A stretch of 64,000 nucleotides of DNA from Methylotenera_A sp049687015 (GCA_049687015.1 JBAVIP010000004.1:12194-76193), one strand, 5' to 3'; shown: positions 1 to 9,571, counted from the stretch's first letter. Translations and numbers: made by a program. Notes: a model not told the origin generated them from the letters alone.

Positions 1-1134
1 GCCTTGCGTCATGCGCCAGACAGCGAGCTGGAGCCGAGCAATATCGTGCGTCAGCAGGTGCTGGACTATGCGGCAAAAGCTGTTGAGAAAAAAGGCAACA
101 GTTTGCTAAACCGTTGCATGAATGCTTTAAATAGATGGCATGTTGCAAGCTGGCAGCTGGCAAGTATGGGTAGCGTGGCAGTGGCATTACTGGTGGTGGT
201 CATGATACGGCTAGAACGCCCGGAAGATATTGTATGGGAGGCATCAGCGCCTGTTGATAGGATTCAGTCTAAGCCTGCTCAAGATGCTGGTGCCGGTTTG
301 GCATTAGAGCGAGAACAGACTCAAGATAAAAAAGCAGAGCGTCGGAAAGATGTGTATGCTGAAAAACCAGCCGTTAATGATGCAAGTCCTTCGAGTCAAG
401 CGGTGCTGGCTGGTGTAGTTGATGCTGCACCAAAAAGAAATGAAAAGGCCACGCTGGGTTCTGAAGGTAAAACACGGCTTGCTGAAAAATCTGAGACTCC
501 GGCCGCAGTTTTGCCTTCTAATGACAACGTTGTTATTGCAGCTGCGCCCGAGGTGGCCGCACCCCAGGTGGCTGCACCCCGTGAGCCTGGTAAAACGGTC
601 GATATGACGGATCGGGCAAAAGAACAAACCCAAGCGATTCCAAATGAGACGATGACCGCTTCGGAAACTTCTAACACCAGTGCAGACGAGCCCGTGGGGC
701 GTGCCACTGGACTAAAAAAACAGGGAGAGGACTCTCTTGGGCCACGAAAAATGATGACAGCAGAGGAAACGAAACCATCTTCCAAGAGCAAGACTGATTC
801 CTCTGGTCAAGCGGGTACTTTTGATGCTGATGCAGGTAATGCTGTTCTGGCGCAGGCTATCATTAAGGAAGGCGGTAGAGAAATTGCCCGCCGTGATATT
901 GGTTCAGGCAATTTACGCATACTTTATCTGGGCAAGCATTTTGCAGCAAATAAGCCGCAAGACTGTGGTCAGGTGCAACCGTATGGCACACTTCAGAAGG
1001 ATGAATTAACAGGCTATCGTATTGAATTAATTGCAGGTTGCCATTCGACAGAACAATTAATCAGAGAAGTAGACCATTATAATCAAGTGGTGCACGAGTG
1101 GTATCTGGAGCAAGCTAAAAACTTATCAGACTAG
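1..1134 (+). CDS. Anti-sigma-factor-like membrane protein, 5' end cut off by the window
   Basis: The frame is open from the first base of the window (Ala-Leu-Arg-His-Ala-Pro), so the gene starts upstream and only the last ~377 codons are visible. The first visible residues resemble the linker that follows the zinc-binding N-terminal domain of anti-sigma factors. A single hydrophobic segment (about residues 55-68, VAVALLVVVMI) would cross the inner membrane. The middle is long, low complexity and rich in Ala, Pro, Lys and Glu. The last ~90 residues look folded and hold two Cys (DCGQ and AGCH). An ECF sigma factor just upstream would support the call; it cannot be seen. The 3' end overlaps the convergent next gene by 9 bases. 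Function is inferred from general layout only. Confidence 0.55.
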   Translation, partial: ALRHAPDSELEPSNIVRQQVLDYAAKAVEKKGNSLLNRCMNALNRWHVASWQLASMGSVAVALLVVVMIRLERPEDIVWEASAPVDRIQSKPAQDAGAGLALEREQTQDKKAERRKDVYAEKPAVNDASPSSQAVLAGVVDAAPKRNEKATLGSEGKTRLAEKSETPAAVLPSNDNVVIAAAPEVAAPQVAAPREPGKTVDMTDRAKEQTQAIPNETMTASETSNTSADEPVGRATGLKKQGEDSLGPRKMMTAEETKPSSKSKTDSSGQAGTFDADAGNAVLAQAIIKEGGREIARRDIGSGNLRILYLGKHFAANKPQDCGQVQPYGTLQKDELTGYRIELIAGCHSTEQLIREVDHYNQVVHEWYLEQAKNLSD

Positions 1135-1743
1135 TTGTTTCAATTCTGCAATATTGATACGTTCTGCATTGCTGCCATTAGTTGGGTTTTTGGTGGCAAT
1201 ACGTAAATCGTCCACATCAAACACGCTGAGTTTGACTAATCCAAACTCTGTTTCCAGCATGAATACAGGCACGGTTTTACGTACTTTTTCTTTTTTATCT
1301 TTACTCGGTTTATCAGAGATACGATACGATTTTTCGCTGCTTTCGAATGGAATTTGTTGATTAAGCAGAAACATTTCCACGTCCTTTACACTGTCTGCAA
1401 ATAGGTGAATATCGGTTTGTGAGAATTTTCCTGCCGTACCATCCAGCACGCTGCCAGTGAGATGTGGATTAAAGCGCTCGAACAGTTGCATAGTAATGAG
1501 CGCAGTTTTGCGTAGTTTTGCTAGTTCTAGCGGTTGTTCATCTGCATTAAAAATCTCGTGATAAAGCCTGATTTCTTCTTCAATCTCGGCGTTAGTCGGC
1601 AATACGCTATTTTCAGAAATACCCAGCTGACGCCCAGCTTTCTTTTTGGCATAAGCAAAATCATGTACGCCATCCTCCGCCATCATACGTGCGGCTTGCT
1701 GGGCGATCATTTGTCGGAGGTGATCAGGATTTTCGCGTGCCAT
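1126..1743 (-). CDS. Conserved hypothetical protein, possible degenerate nucleotidyltransferase fold
   Basis: A 205-residue soluble protein without signal peptide. I do not recognise a characterised family member. In the middle (about residues 96-115) it carries a GSVLDGTAGKFSQTDIHLF stretch. This follows the layout of the minimal nucleotidyltransferase motif (G-S, spacer, S/T-D-x-D), but the second Asp is His. The C-terminal part contains a basic segment and then FGLVKLSVFDVDDLR. Homologues in betaproteobacteria have often carried an unhelpful automatic name related to UDP-N-acetylmuramate-alanine ligase; nothing here resembles a Mur ligase. The start ATG at 1743 lies 24 bases after the mrcA stop on the same strand, so the two genes probably share a transcript. 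Confidence 0.7.
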   Translation of the reverse strand: MARENPDHLRQMIAQQAARMMAEDGVHDFAYAKKKAGRQLGISENSVLPTNAEIEEEIRLYHEIFNADEQPLELAKLRKTALITMQLFERFNPHLTGSVLDGTAGKFSQTDIHLFADSVKDVEMFLLNQQIPFESSEKSYRISDKPSKDKKEKVRKTVPVFMLETEFGLVKLSVFDVDDLRIATKNPTNGSNAERINIAELKQLV

Positions 1744-1767
1744 GGTTGCTGCGAGATATAAGTAAGA

Positions 1768-4266
1768 TTAAAAGCCTGATGGATTCAATATGCGAGCTGC
1801 AGAATCGGTGTTGTTGAGGTCATCGTTATTGGGGGCTGGATTCTGTTTAATAGGTCGTTGTTCTACATTGTTTTGTGGCGATTCAGATCTGCGCGGCACT
1901 TGCGGCTGTAGTGGGTTATCAAGAATACTATCAGGGAACACACTATCAGGGAAATCCGATTCGCTCGGGTCATTCATTGGAGGCAATGTGTATTCTACTG
2001 TTGGCGGAGGATTTTCATGATAAAAGTATTCATACATGCCTTCTTCATCTTCATTGATAAGCGTTCCAGTGAGTGGATCAATTTTGACCTGCATTACACC
2101 ATCAGGCACAGGGTAAGGCACGTCTGGGGTCCCTTTCAGTGCGGTTGCCATATAGCGTATCCAAATCGGCAAGGCCGCCTTGCCACCGGTTTCATCTTTA
2201 CCAAGTGAGCGTGGTTGATCAAAACCTATCCACGTGATGGCTACCTGCTTGGGGTTAAACCCAGCAAACCATGCATCAATCTGGTTATTTGTCGTACCAG
2301 TTTTGCCAGCTAAGTCTTGTCGGCCGAGCGCTTTGGCTTTAGTAGCGGTTCCGCGCTGCACCACGTCGCGCATCATTGAGGTCATCAAAAAGGCGTTACG
2401 GCCATCAATTACTCTGGGGGCGCCCTGGCGCGCGCGCGGGTAACGCATTTCTTCAATGATTTTGCCGTTGCTATTGGTAATTTTGCTAATAAGATGTGGT
2501 GTGACGCGGTAACCGCCATTGGCGAATACCGCATAGGCACCAGCCATTCCCCATGGTGTAACCGCTCCAGCGCCCAGTGCCATCGTCAGATAGGCTGGAT
2601 GATCTTTGCGCGAAAAACCAAATTTGGTGACGTAATCTTGTGCATAGCGCGCGCCAATTTTTTGTAATACACGAATCGACACCATGTTTTTTGATTTTGT
2701 CAACGCAGTGCGCAGGCGAATTGGCCCGTCGTAATGACCATCAAAGTTTTTTGGTGTCCAATCCTCATTGCTCCCTACTTCACCAGCACTAATCGATAAC
2801 GGTTCGTCTTCTACAATGGTGGCGGGTGTAAAGCCTTTTTCTAACGCCGCGGAATATACAAAAGGCTTGAAGCTGGAGCCGGGTTGGCGCCAAGCTTGTG
2901 TCACGTGATTAAATTTATTTTTAGTATAGTCAAAGCCGCCTACTAACGCGGTAACAGCCCCATTTTCCGGATCAAGTGCAATAAGTGCGGATTCAACTTG
3001 TGGCAGCTGTACGATGTGCCATTCATTTTGACTTTTGATCACACGCACAACTGAACCTGGCTTAATTTTATGGTTTTTAGGATCTTTATCGGCCAGATTT
3101 TTTTGTAACAAACTTAAGCCTGCGCCGTCAATTTCAAGGCTATCACCTTTTTTAGTGAACACTTTCACCAGTTTGGGGGAAACCTCGGTCACAATAGCGG
3201 GTACAAATCCGTTGTATTCTTCTATATCTTCTAAGGCGATTTGCAAACCTTCAGCAACATTAGCGGATTTGAGTTGGCTTAAATCAATATTTTTCTCTGG
3301 CTTTTGGTAGCCTTGACGGCGCTGGTATTCTAAAATGCCCTGTAGAACCGCGTTGTTAGCAGCTTCCTGATTGGCTTTTTTAATAGTGGTATATACCTTC
3401 AAGCCGCTACTGTAAATAGCGTCCTGATAACGCGCATAAAGCATTTGGCGCACAATTTCAGCCACATAATCTGCGGCAAAATCACGCGATTGCTTAGAAG
3501 CTTTGAATTTTAATTCCTGTTGCATGGCTTCGTTAAATTTGGCTTCATCAATAAAGCCGTAACGGAACATATCGCGTAACACCTCGTGCTGTCTATCCAT
3601 GGCCCGTTTAAGATTGACGTAGGGATTGTAGCCAGAAGGAGCTTTTGGCAAGCCTGCGAGCAGCGCTGATTCAGCCAGTGTCAGCTTGCCTATAGGTTTG
3701 CCGTAATAGACTTGCGAAGCTGCTGCAAAGCCGTAAGCGCGTTGACCCAAGTATATCTGGTTCAAATAAAGCTCAAGAATTTGATTTTTGTCCAAGGCCT
3801 TTTCAATTTTCATTGCCAGCAAAGCTTCTTTAATTTTGGTCACAATGGTGCGTTTCCCGCCGGGGACAGTGAAAAAGTTTTTGGCCACCTGCATGGTAAT
3901 GGTACTGGCGCCCTCGTGACTTTTGCCCGTGAGATTGTTCTTGATGGCACGCACAACCCCTTTGGTATCGACGCCGCCATGCTGATAAAAACGACGGTCT
4001 TCAATCGCCAGGACAGCATCTTTTAAGTTTTTTGGAACATCTTGAATCTTCACAAACGCACGGCGCTCTTCGCCAAACTCGCTGATTAAATAGCCATCGG
4101 CCGAATATACGCGTAGCGGAAGTTTGGGCTGGTAGTTAGTAAGCGCATCTAAAGAAGGCAGTGTCGGATAGATGAGTGTGATGGCTAACGCAGTGAGCGC
4201 AGACAAGGTGAGACCGCCTACAAGAACAAATAGTATGAGGAAGTGCCACCATTTTTTTGGAGTCAT
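1768..4266 (-). CDS. mrcA: Penicillin-binding protein 1A, bifunctional peptidoglycan synthase
   Basis: Class A PBP of 832 residues that polymerises lipid II (glycosyltransferase) and cross-links peptides (transpeptidase) on the periplasmic face of the inner membrane. A cytoplasmic Lys-rich start is followed by one membrane anchor (about 9-31). The GT51 domain shows EDRRFYQH (catalytic Glu about 89) and STITMQVAKNFF (121-132). The transpeptidase shows SSFK (Ser464 nucleophile), SKN (525-527) and KTGTT (655-659). A Pro/Asn-rich tail ends the protein. Length fits the family. It is divergent from pilM, the usual betaproteobacterial arrangement (often called ponA). Confidence 0.96.
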   Translation of the reverse strand: MTPKKWWHFLILFVLVGGLTLSALTALAITLIYPTLPSLDALTNYQPKLPLRVYSADGYLISEFGEERRAFVKIQDVPKNLKDAVLAIEDRRFYQHGGVDTKGVVRAIKNNLTGKSHEGASTITMQVAKNFFTVPGGKRTIVTKIKEALLAMKIEKALDKNQILELYLNQIYLGQRAYGFAAASQVYYGKPIGKLTLAESALLAGLPKAPSGYNPYVNLKRAMDRQHEVLRDMFRYGFIDEAKFNEAMQQELKFKASKQSRDFAADYVAEIVRQMLYARYQDAIYSSGLKVYTTIKKANQEAANNAVLQGILEYQRRQGYQKPEKNIDLSQLKSANVAEGLQIALEDIEEYNGFVPAIVTEVSPKLVKVFTKKGDSLEIDGAGLSLLQKNLADKDPKNHKIKPGSVVRVIKSQNEWHIVQLPQVESALIALDPENGAVTALVGGFDYTKNKFNHVTQAWRQPGSSFKPFVYSAALEKGFTPATIVEDEPLSISAGEVGSNEDWTPKNFDGHYDGPIRLRTALTKSKNMVSIRVLQKIGARYAQDYVTKFGFSRKDHPAYLTMALGAGAVTPWGMAGAYAVFANGGYRVTPHLISKITNSNGKIIEEMRYPRARQGAPRVIDGRNAFLMTSMMRDVVQRGTATKAKALGRQDLAGKTGTTNNQIDAWFAGFNPKQVAITWIGFDQPRSLGKDETGGKAALPIWIRYMATALKGTPDVPYPVPDGVMQVKIDPLTGTLINEDEEGMYEYFYHENPPPTVEYTLPPMNDPSESDFPDSVFPDSILDNPLQPQVPRRSESPQNNVEQRPIKQNPAPNNDDLNNTDSAARILNPSGF

Positions 4267-4435
4267 AAAAGAGCTTTAACGAATCGAATAATACTTAAGC
4301 GCATTATTCTAACAGAATATAACTTTATGCCAATTAACCAAAATCAATAAGAAAATATTGCCTTGATGGACTGTATTAAAAATGGTACATCTGTTGTAAA
4401 TGTGATGAGGGAATAAATTTAAAATAAAAATTTGC

Positions 4436-4464
4436 TTTACAGGCCGTAAAGTTGTTGCTAGGAT
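4436..4464 (+). promoter_or_regulatory. Possible sigma-70 promoter of pilMNOPQ
   Basis: TTTACA at 4436-4441 and TAGGAT at 4459-4464 are separated by exactly 17 bases, about 58 bases before the favoured pilM start. The -10 box is weak (4 of 6). The mrcA-pilM gap (4267-4521) is AT-rich and must hold two divergent promoters; this is the best-spaced candidate I could find by eye. Confidence 0.35.
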
Positions 4465-4521
4465 TTAATGTAAATTATCACTATTGCGCATAACTAACGA
4501 ATATTGAAAGAGAATTTTAAT

Positions 4522-5592
4522 TTGAAATTCGATTTTTTTAATGAAGGTACACCACCTCTGATAGGGGTTGATATCAGTACTTCGGCAGTCAAAATGGTAG
4601 AGCTCTCAGCTTCTGGCAAGGGTTCATATCGTCTTGAGGGCTACTCTATTGCTGCGATCCCTAAAGATGCCATTGTAGACGGCAACGTATCAGGCTTGGA
4701 GCAAGTGTCTGATGCGGTAAAGCTGGCCTGGAAATTACTAGGCTCACGTGAAAAACGTACCGCACTTGCCTTGCCCTCTGCAGCAGTAATTACCAAAAAA
4801 GTACTGATGTCGGCTGGCTTGCGTGAGGAAGACATGGAGGCGCAAGTGGAAGCCGAGGCTAATCAATACATTCCCTTCCCGCTGGAGGAAGTGAACATCG
4901 ATTTTCAAGTGATAGGCCCTGCCCCTAGCAATGCTGATGAGGTTGAAGTGCTGATCGCGGCGGCTCGTAAAGAAAAAATTGAAGACCGTGTAGCAGCGGC
5001 TGAAGATGCAGGTCTTAAAGTGGCGGTGATGGATGTGGACACTTATGCAACCGAAGCAGCTTACAGCATTGTAGCGAATCAACTACCCAATGCTGGTAAA
5101 GGTCAAACCGTAATGATTGTGGATATTGGCGCCGTGATGATGCACATTAATGTATTACATGACAACGCCTCGATTTACACTCGAGAGCAAGCGTTCGGTG
5201 GTTCACAGTTGACGCAAGAAATTCAACGCCGTTTCGGCTTATCTGTTGAAGAGGCTGAAATCGCAAAACGTAAAGGCGGGTTGCCTGAGAGCTATGAGAA
5301 TGAAGTCTTACAGCCATTTATGCAGTCTTTATCGACCGAAGTGGCGCGTGCGCTACAGTTTTTTACCAGCTCCACCCAATATAACCGCGTAGATCATATT
5401 GTGTTAGCGGGTGGTTGTGCAGCGATTCCGGCAATAGACGTGATGGTACAAGACCGCACACAAGTAAATACCATTGTCGCGAATCCATTTCAGTCAATGT
5501 CTTTTGGTTCTAGAGTGAAACAGCAACAAGTTGCAATCGATGCGCCGGCATTGATGATTGCTTGTGGCCTTGCGATGCGCGGGGTGGATTAA
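4522..5592 (+). CDS. pilM: Type IV pilus assembly protein PilM
   Basis: Actin-like cytoplasmic ATPase of the type IV pilus alignment subcomplex. It binds the short cytoplasmic tail of PilN and so connects the cytoplasmic motor to the periplasmic PilO/P and the PilQ secretin. The N-terminal phosphate-binding motif (LIGVDISTSAVKMVEL) and later VMIVDIGAVMMHINV are typical of the FtsA/PilM fold; AGGCAAIP sits near the C terminus. I chose TTG at 4522 because AAAGAGA lies 8-10 bases before it; another in-frame TTG at 4504 would add six residues but has no ribosome site. First gene of a tight operon; pilN begins two bases after its stop. Confidence 0.95.
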   Translation: MKFDFFNEGTPPLIGVDISTSAVKMVELSASGKGSYRLEGYSIAAIPKDAIVDGNVSGLEQVSDAVKLAWKLLGSREKRTALALPSAAVITKKVLMSAGLREEDMEAQVEAEANQYIPFPLEEVNIDFQVIGPAPSNADEVEVLIAAARKEKIEDRVAAAEDAGLKVAVMDVDTYATEAAYSIVANQLPNAGKGQTVMIVDIGAVMMHINVLHDNASIYTREQAFGGSQLTQEIQRRFGLSVEEAEIAKRKGGLPESYENEVLQPFMQSLSTEVARALQFFTSSTQYNRVDHIVLAGGCAAIPAIDVMVQDRTQVNTIVANPFQSMSFGSRVKQQQVAIDAPALMIACGLAMRGVD

Positions 5593-5593
5593 C

Positions 5594-6178
5594 ATGATGC
5601 GTATTAATTTACTACCACATCGCCAAATAAAACGTGCAGAGCGTCAACGTGAGTTTGGCTTGATGGCTTTGATGGCAGCAGGTGCAGCCTGTGCAGTTGT
5701 GTTTATGGGTTGGCAATTCCTTGGTGCACAAAAAGATTCGCAGCTTGAAAGAAATGGTCGCTTAGAAAAAGCTATCGCAAGCCTGGATAAAGAAATTGCG
5801 GACATTAAGGATTTAAAAGATCAAATCAGTAATGTGCTGGAACGTAAGCAAATTGTTGAAAACTTGCAAACAAATCGTAGTCAATCCGTGGTGATTTTGG
5901 ATGAGTTGACACGTCAATTGCCTGAGGGTTTGTATCTTAAAAGCATTAAACAGCAAGGTAATTTAATTACACTGGAAGGTGTTGCCGATACCAATGCACG
6001 TGTAGCAACACTAGTAAGAAACTTGAGTGTTTCGAACTGGATGGAATCGCCTAACCTGGTTGAAATTAAATCATTTACGCTAAATGGCATTAAGCAAAAT
6101 GAATTTACGTTAAATGTAAGCTTGAAAGTACAAAAGGCAGAGGAAGCACCCAATAAGAATAAGATGGGAGCTAAATAA
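5594..6178 (+). CDS. pilN: Type IV pilus assembly protein PilN
   Basis: Bitopic inner-membrane protein of the pilus alignment complex. The start (MMRINLLPHR) carries the conserved INLLP motif that docks into PilM. A membrane segment follows (about residues 25-42), then a periplasmic coiled-coil and a ferredoxin-like domain that pairs with PilO. The ATG at 5594 follows a G-rich ribosome site that overlaps the end of pilM. The stop codon TAA overlaps the pilO start (TAATG), which suggests translational coupling. Confidence 0.95.
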   Translation: MMRINLLPHRQIKRAERQREFGLMALMAAGAACAVVFMGWQFLGAQKDSQLERNGRLEKAIASLDKEIADIKDLKDQISNVLERKQIVENLQTNRSQSVVILDELTRQLPEGLYLKSIKQQGNLITLEGVADTNARVATLVRNLSVSNWMESPNLVEIKSFTLNGIKQNEFTLNVSLKVQKAEEAPNKNKMGAK

Positions 6179-6813
6179 TGAAACTAGATGATTTTAATAA
6201 TATAGATTTTAAAAATGCAGGTAGTCTGCCGATGCCTGTTAAGCTGGTATTGCTGGGTATTCTGTTTATAATTCTAGTGGGTCTTGGTTATTGGTTTTTG
6301 TGGAGACCGGAGCTGGAAGAATTTGATCAGGCAAAAGCTAAAGAGCAAGAGTTGAGGCAAGTGTTTTTAACCAAAAAAGCGCAAGCGGTCAAAATTGATG
6401 CGTATAAGCAGCAAATGATTGATATTGAAAAAACTTTCGGGGCATTGTTAAAACAATTGCCAGATAAATCGCAGATGGATGGTTTGTTAACTGACATCAA
6501 CCAAGCAGGTTTGGGCCGTGGCCTAGAGTTTGAGTTATTTAAGCCAGGCCAGGAAGTGGCTACGGATTTTTATGCCGAGATGCCAATTCAAATTAAAATT
6601 AAAGGCAATTACCATGATATTGGGGCGTTTGCGACCGATATTTCCAAGCTATCAAGAATTGTTACCTTAAACGATTTATCAATCGCACCTATGAACAAAG
6701 ATGCCAAAGATAGCGCACTGACAATGGAAGCGGTAGCAAAAACATATCGTTATTTGGATTCTTCTGAAGTTGCAGCTAAAAGAGCGGCTCAAATGAAGGA
6801 TAAGAAAAAATGA
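6178..6813 (+). CDS. pilO: Type IV pilus assembly protein PilO
   Basis: Inner-membrane partner of PilN. One membrane segment (about residues 22-41) is followed by a coiled coil rich in Glu, Gln and Lys and by a periplasmic domain (LLTDINQAGLGRGLEFELF and onward) typical of PilO. PilN-PilO heterodimers hold the lipoprotein PilP and align the secretin with the motor. The start overlaps the pilN stop and the stop overlaps the pilP start (ATGA), so the five pil genes appear translationally coupled. Confidence 0.95.
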   Translation: MKLDDFNNIDFKNAGSLPMPVKLVLLGILFIILVGLGYWFLWRPELEEFDQAKAKEQELRQVFLTKKAQAVKIDAYKQQMIDIEKTFGALLKQLPDKSQMDGLLTDINQAGLGRGLEFELFKPGQEVATDFYAEMPIQIKIKGNYHDIGAFATDISKLSRIVTLNDLSIAPMNKDAKDSALTMEAVAKTYRYLDSSEVAAKRAAQMKDKKK

Positions 6814-7349
6814 TACCTACAAATTTCATAACGAAGTCTAGTCCCTCGCTAAAACTTGTAATTATTGCTGTTTTCGGTAGCTTGCTTGTAGCTTGTAGCG
6901 GTGACAAAGGCGATGATCTTGATAAATTTATGGCCACCGCTGCCAATGATATGGGTAAGGGCGTAGAGCCCTTGCCAGAGGTGCTGCCTTATTCGCCTCT
7001 GCAATATAACGCCGACGGTATTTTGACAGATCCATTTAAGGCACGCAAAGCTACTAGTAAATCTGGCGCTCTACAACCTAATACTAATCGCCCTAAAGAA
7101 GCACTTGAAGCTTACCCGCTAGAAAGCTTGAAATATGTGGGTTCTATGAGCAAAAGTAAATTGACCTATGCTTTAATAAAAACACCAGACAACACAATAC
7201 AACAGATAAAAGTGGGCAATTATATCGGCCCAAATTATGGTTTGGTAACACAAATTAACGAGAGTGATATCGCAATTAAAGAAATTATCCAGGATGACCT
7301 GACGGGCGATTGGGTAGAACGCACCGCCAGTATTAATCTGCAAGAATAG
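6810..7349 (+). CDS. pilP: Type IV pilus lipoprotein PilP
   Basis: Periplasmic lipoprotein that connects PilN/PilO with the N-terminal domains of the secretin PilQ. The N-terminal signal ends in a lipobox LVAC, giving a lipidated Cys about residue 29. The Pro-rich linker (LPEVLPYSP) and the C-terminal beta domain (SLKYVGSM, IKVGNYIGPNYGLV) match the PilP family, as does the length of 179 residues. Overlaps pilO by four bases and is followed nine bases later by pilQ. Confidence 0.95.
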   Translation: MIPTNFITKSSPSLKLVIIAVFGSLLVACSGDKGDDLDKFMATAANDMGKGVEPLPEVLPYSPLQYNADGILTDPFKARKATSKSGALQPNTNRPKEALEAYPLESLKYVGSMSKSKLTYALIKTPDNTIQQIKVGNYIGPNYGLVTQINESDIAIKEIIQDDLTGDWVERTASINLQE

Positions 7350-7358
7350 ACGATTGGA

Positions 7359-9497
7359 ATGAACATGGTTAAAATGATGACAAAACTATTTGCACTTATG
7401 CTATTGATGAGCACGGGCTTGTTTGGCAACGCGCTGGCGGCAGGTGAGGAAAATCAATATAGCAATAAAATCGAGAGTATTGATTTTTCTGCGCTCTCGG
7501 GCGGACGCGTCAGCATTCGCATTCAAATGCAAGAGGCGCTTGCCAACCCACCAGCTGGCTTTACGCTTAATAATCCTGCCCGTATTGCGCTAGATTTTCC
7601 TAAAACCGCAAATGGCTTGGCAAAAAGTAACATTCCAAGTGAGCAGGGCGCACTTAAAAGTGTTTCATTGGCGCAAGCAAAAGATCGCACACGCATGGTG
7701 TTGAATTTATCTAGAAGCGTGGGCTATAACACGGTTTTAAATGGAAAGGACGTCATCATTACCCTACAAGGCAATGAGGCCGCCGCAAACGCACCGACCG
7801 AAACGCGATTTGCTGAAGCACGAGCCACTGCCAATAATCAAGGCCATGCGATTACTAACGTTGATTTTGCCCGAGGCAAAAATGGCGAAGGCCGCATTAT
7901 GGTTGATTTATCAGACCCAAATACAGGCATTAATATTAAACAAAAAGGCAAACTCATCATTGTTGATTTTGTAAATACAGATGTACCAGCAGAATTGCAA
8001 CGTCGCCTGAATGTCATCAATTTTAATACGCCTGTTTTATATGTTGATACTATGAAGCAAGGCAAAAATGGTCGCATGGTAATTGAGCCTAAGGGCGAGT
8101 GGGAACAATCTGCTTACCAAGCCGACAAAAAATTCATCATAGATGTCCGCCAAGTAATTGAGGATCCTAACAAGCTTGTTAAAGGTTCAAAACCAGGTTA
8201 CGCGGGTGAAAAACTATCACTCAATTTTCAGAACATTGAAGTGCGTTCTGTATTGCAAGTGATTGCAGACTTTACCGGTTTAAATATTATTACCAGCGAC
8301 ACTGTGACGGGAAACCTGACTTTAAGACTGAAAGATGTGCCATGGGATCAAGCCATGGACATCATCATGCAGAATAAGGGCCTTACCATGCGCAAAACAG
8401 GCAATGTGATTATGGTTGCTCCGGCTGAAGAAGTGGCGGCTAAAGAAAAAGCCCAATTAGAAGCTGTAAATGCAATAGAGGACCTGGAGCCGCTGAGAAC
8501 GGAAGTCTTCGTACTTAAATACCAAAAGGCAGAAGCGTTTAAAAATATCCTCACCGGCTCAAACTCTGGTGGCAGCTCTGGTGGACAGAACAAGAGCATC
8601 TTGTCCAAACGCGGCAGTGCTGTGTGGGATCCCCGTACCAATACTTTATTTATTCAAGATACTGCAAAAAAACTTGAAGAAATTCAATCTATTATCAATA
8701 AAACAGACGTTGCTGTAAAACAGGTGATGATTGAATCACGCTTAGTACTTGCAGATGAGAAATTTGGCAAGAGTTTAGGTGCCAGGTTTGGTGTGCAACA
8801 CAGCGCTACACCAGGCAGCAACGCCGTAAGTATAGGCGGTAATTTAAACAATACAGGCGCTGCAACAGGTTCTACTACTATTGCTTCAGCAGTGGGCAAT
8901 ACGGGCGGTCTAAACTCTAATTTACCTGTCGCCAATGCCTTTGGTAGCGTTGCGTTTAGCTTGTTTAGACTACCTGCCGGTCTATTGTTGAATCTGGAGT
9001 TGACCGCACTTGAAAGTGACAAACGCGGCAAGATTGTATCCAGTCCGCGTGTTACCACTGCGAATCAGCAAAAAGCAAAAATTGCACAGGGCACGGAGAT
9101 TCCATATCTGCAAGCCTCAAGCAGTGGCGCGACTAACGTGGCGTTTAAAGAGGCGGTTTTAAGTTTAGAGGTAACGCCGCAAATCACGCCTGATGACAAA
9201 ATTATTATGGACTTAGAAGTGAAGAAAGAAAAAGTGGGTCAGGTGTTCTTTGGCGTGCCATCAATCGACACCCAGCGTGTCAACACGCAGGTATTGGTAG
9301 CCAATGGAGAAACGGCCGTGCTTGGTGGTATTTATGAGCAAACCGAACGCAACGATGTAGACAAAGTGCCTTTCTTCGGCGACTTGCCTATTATCGGTAA
9401 TGTGTTTAAACGCAGAACTAAACAAGACGATAAAACCGAGTTGCTGATTTTTATCACGCCAAAAATTATGGATGAAAGTCTAGGTCTAAGGAACTAA
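7359..9497 (+). CDS. pilQ: Type IV pilus secretin PilQ
   Basis: Outer-membrane secretin through which the pilus fibre leaves the cell. A signal peptide (cleavage after LFGNALA) is followed by two AMIN domains that bind peptidoglycan (about 35-140 and 165-270). Next come the secretin/TonB N-terminal domain (KLSLNFQNIEVRSVLQVIAD), the NolW-type repeats, and the C-terminal secretin beta-barrel with the conserved VPFFGDLPIIGNVF near the end. 712 residues, a normal length. It is the last gene before a strong terminator, although aroK-aroB-dgt follow on the same strand. Confidence 0.96.
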   Translation: MNMVKMMTKLFALMLLMSTGLFGNALAAGEENQYSNKIESIDFSALSGGRVSIRIQMQEALANPPAGFTLNNPARIALDFPKTANGLAKSNIPSEQGALKSVSLAQAKDRTRMVLNLSRSVGYNTVLNGKDVIITLQGNEAAANAPTETRFAEARATANNQGHAITNVDFARGKNGEGRIMVDLSDPNTGINIKQKGKLIIVDFVNTDVPAELQRRLNVINFNTPVLYVDTMKQGKNGRMVIEPKGEWEQSAYQADKKFIIDVRQVIEDPNKLVKGSKPGYAGEKLSLNFQNIEVRSVLQVIADFTGLNIITSDTVTGNLTLRLKDVPWDQAMDIIMQNKGLTMRKTGNVIMVAPAEEVAAKEKAQLEAVNAIEDLEPLRTEVFVLKYQKAEAFKNILTGSNSGGSSGGQNKSILSKRGSAVWDPRTNTLFIQDTAKKLEEIQSIINKTDVAVKQVMIESRLVLADEKFGKSLGARFGVQHSATPGSNAVSIGGNLNNTGAATGSTTIASAVGNTGGLNSNLPVANAFGSVAFSLFRLPAGLLLNLELTALESDKRGKIVSSPRVTTANQQKAKIAQGTEIPYLQASSSGATNVAFKEAVLSLEVTPQITPDDKIIMDLEVKKEKVGQVFFGVPSIDTQRVNTQVLVANGETAVLGGIYEQTERNDVDKVPFFGDLPIIGNVFKRRTKQDDKTELLIFITPKIMDESLGLRN

Positions 9498-9537
9498 AAA
9501 TTAGCTGAAACTGACAGAACGCTCGCTTTGCCTTAAA

Positions 9538-9568
9538 ATGCCTATCATTAGTATGATAGGCATTTTTT
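9538..9568 (+). terminator. Rho-independent terminator after pilQ
   Basis: A perfect 11-bp stem (ATGCCTATCAT / ATGATAGGCAT) with a TAGT loop is followed by six T. It ends four bases before the GTG start of aroK, so it separates the pilus operon from the shikimate genes or acts as a partial terminator. Its 3' arm holds the only purine stretch that could serve as the aroK ribosome site. Confidence 0.9.
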
Positions 9569-9571
9569 ATT

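Noticed and set aside
304..791. Two minus-strand frames antisense to the first gene
   Set aside because: They mirror the low-complexity Ala/Pro/Lys region of the plus-strand gene and have no motif or ribosome site.
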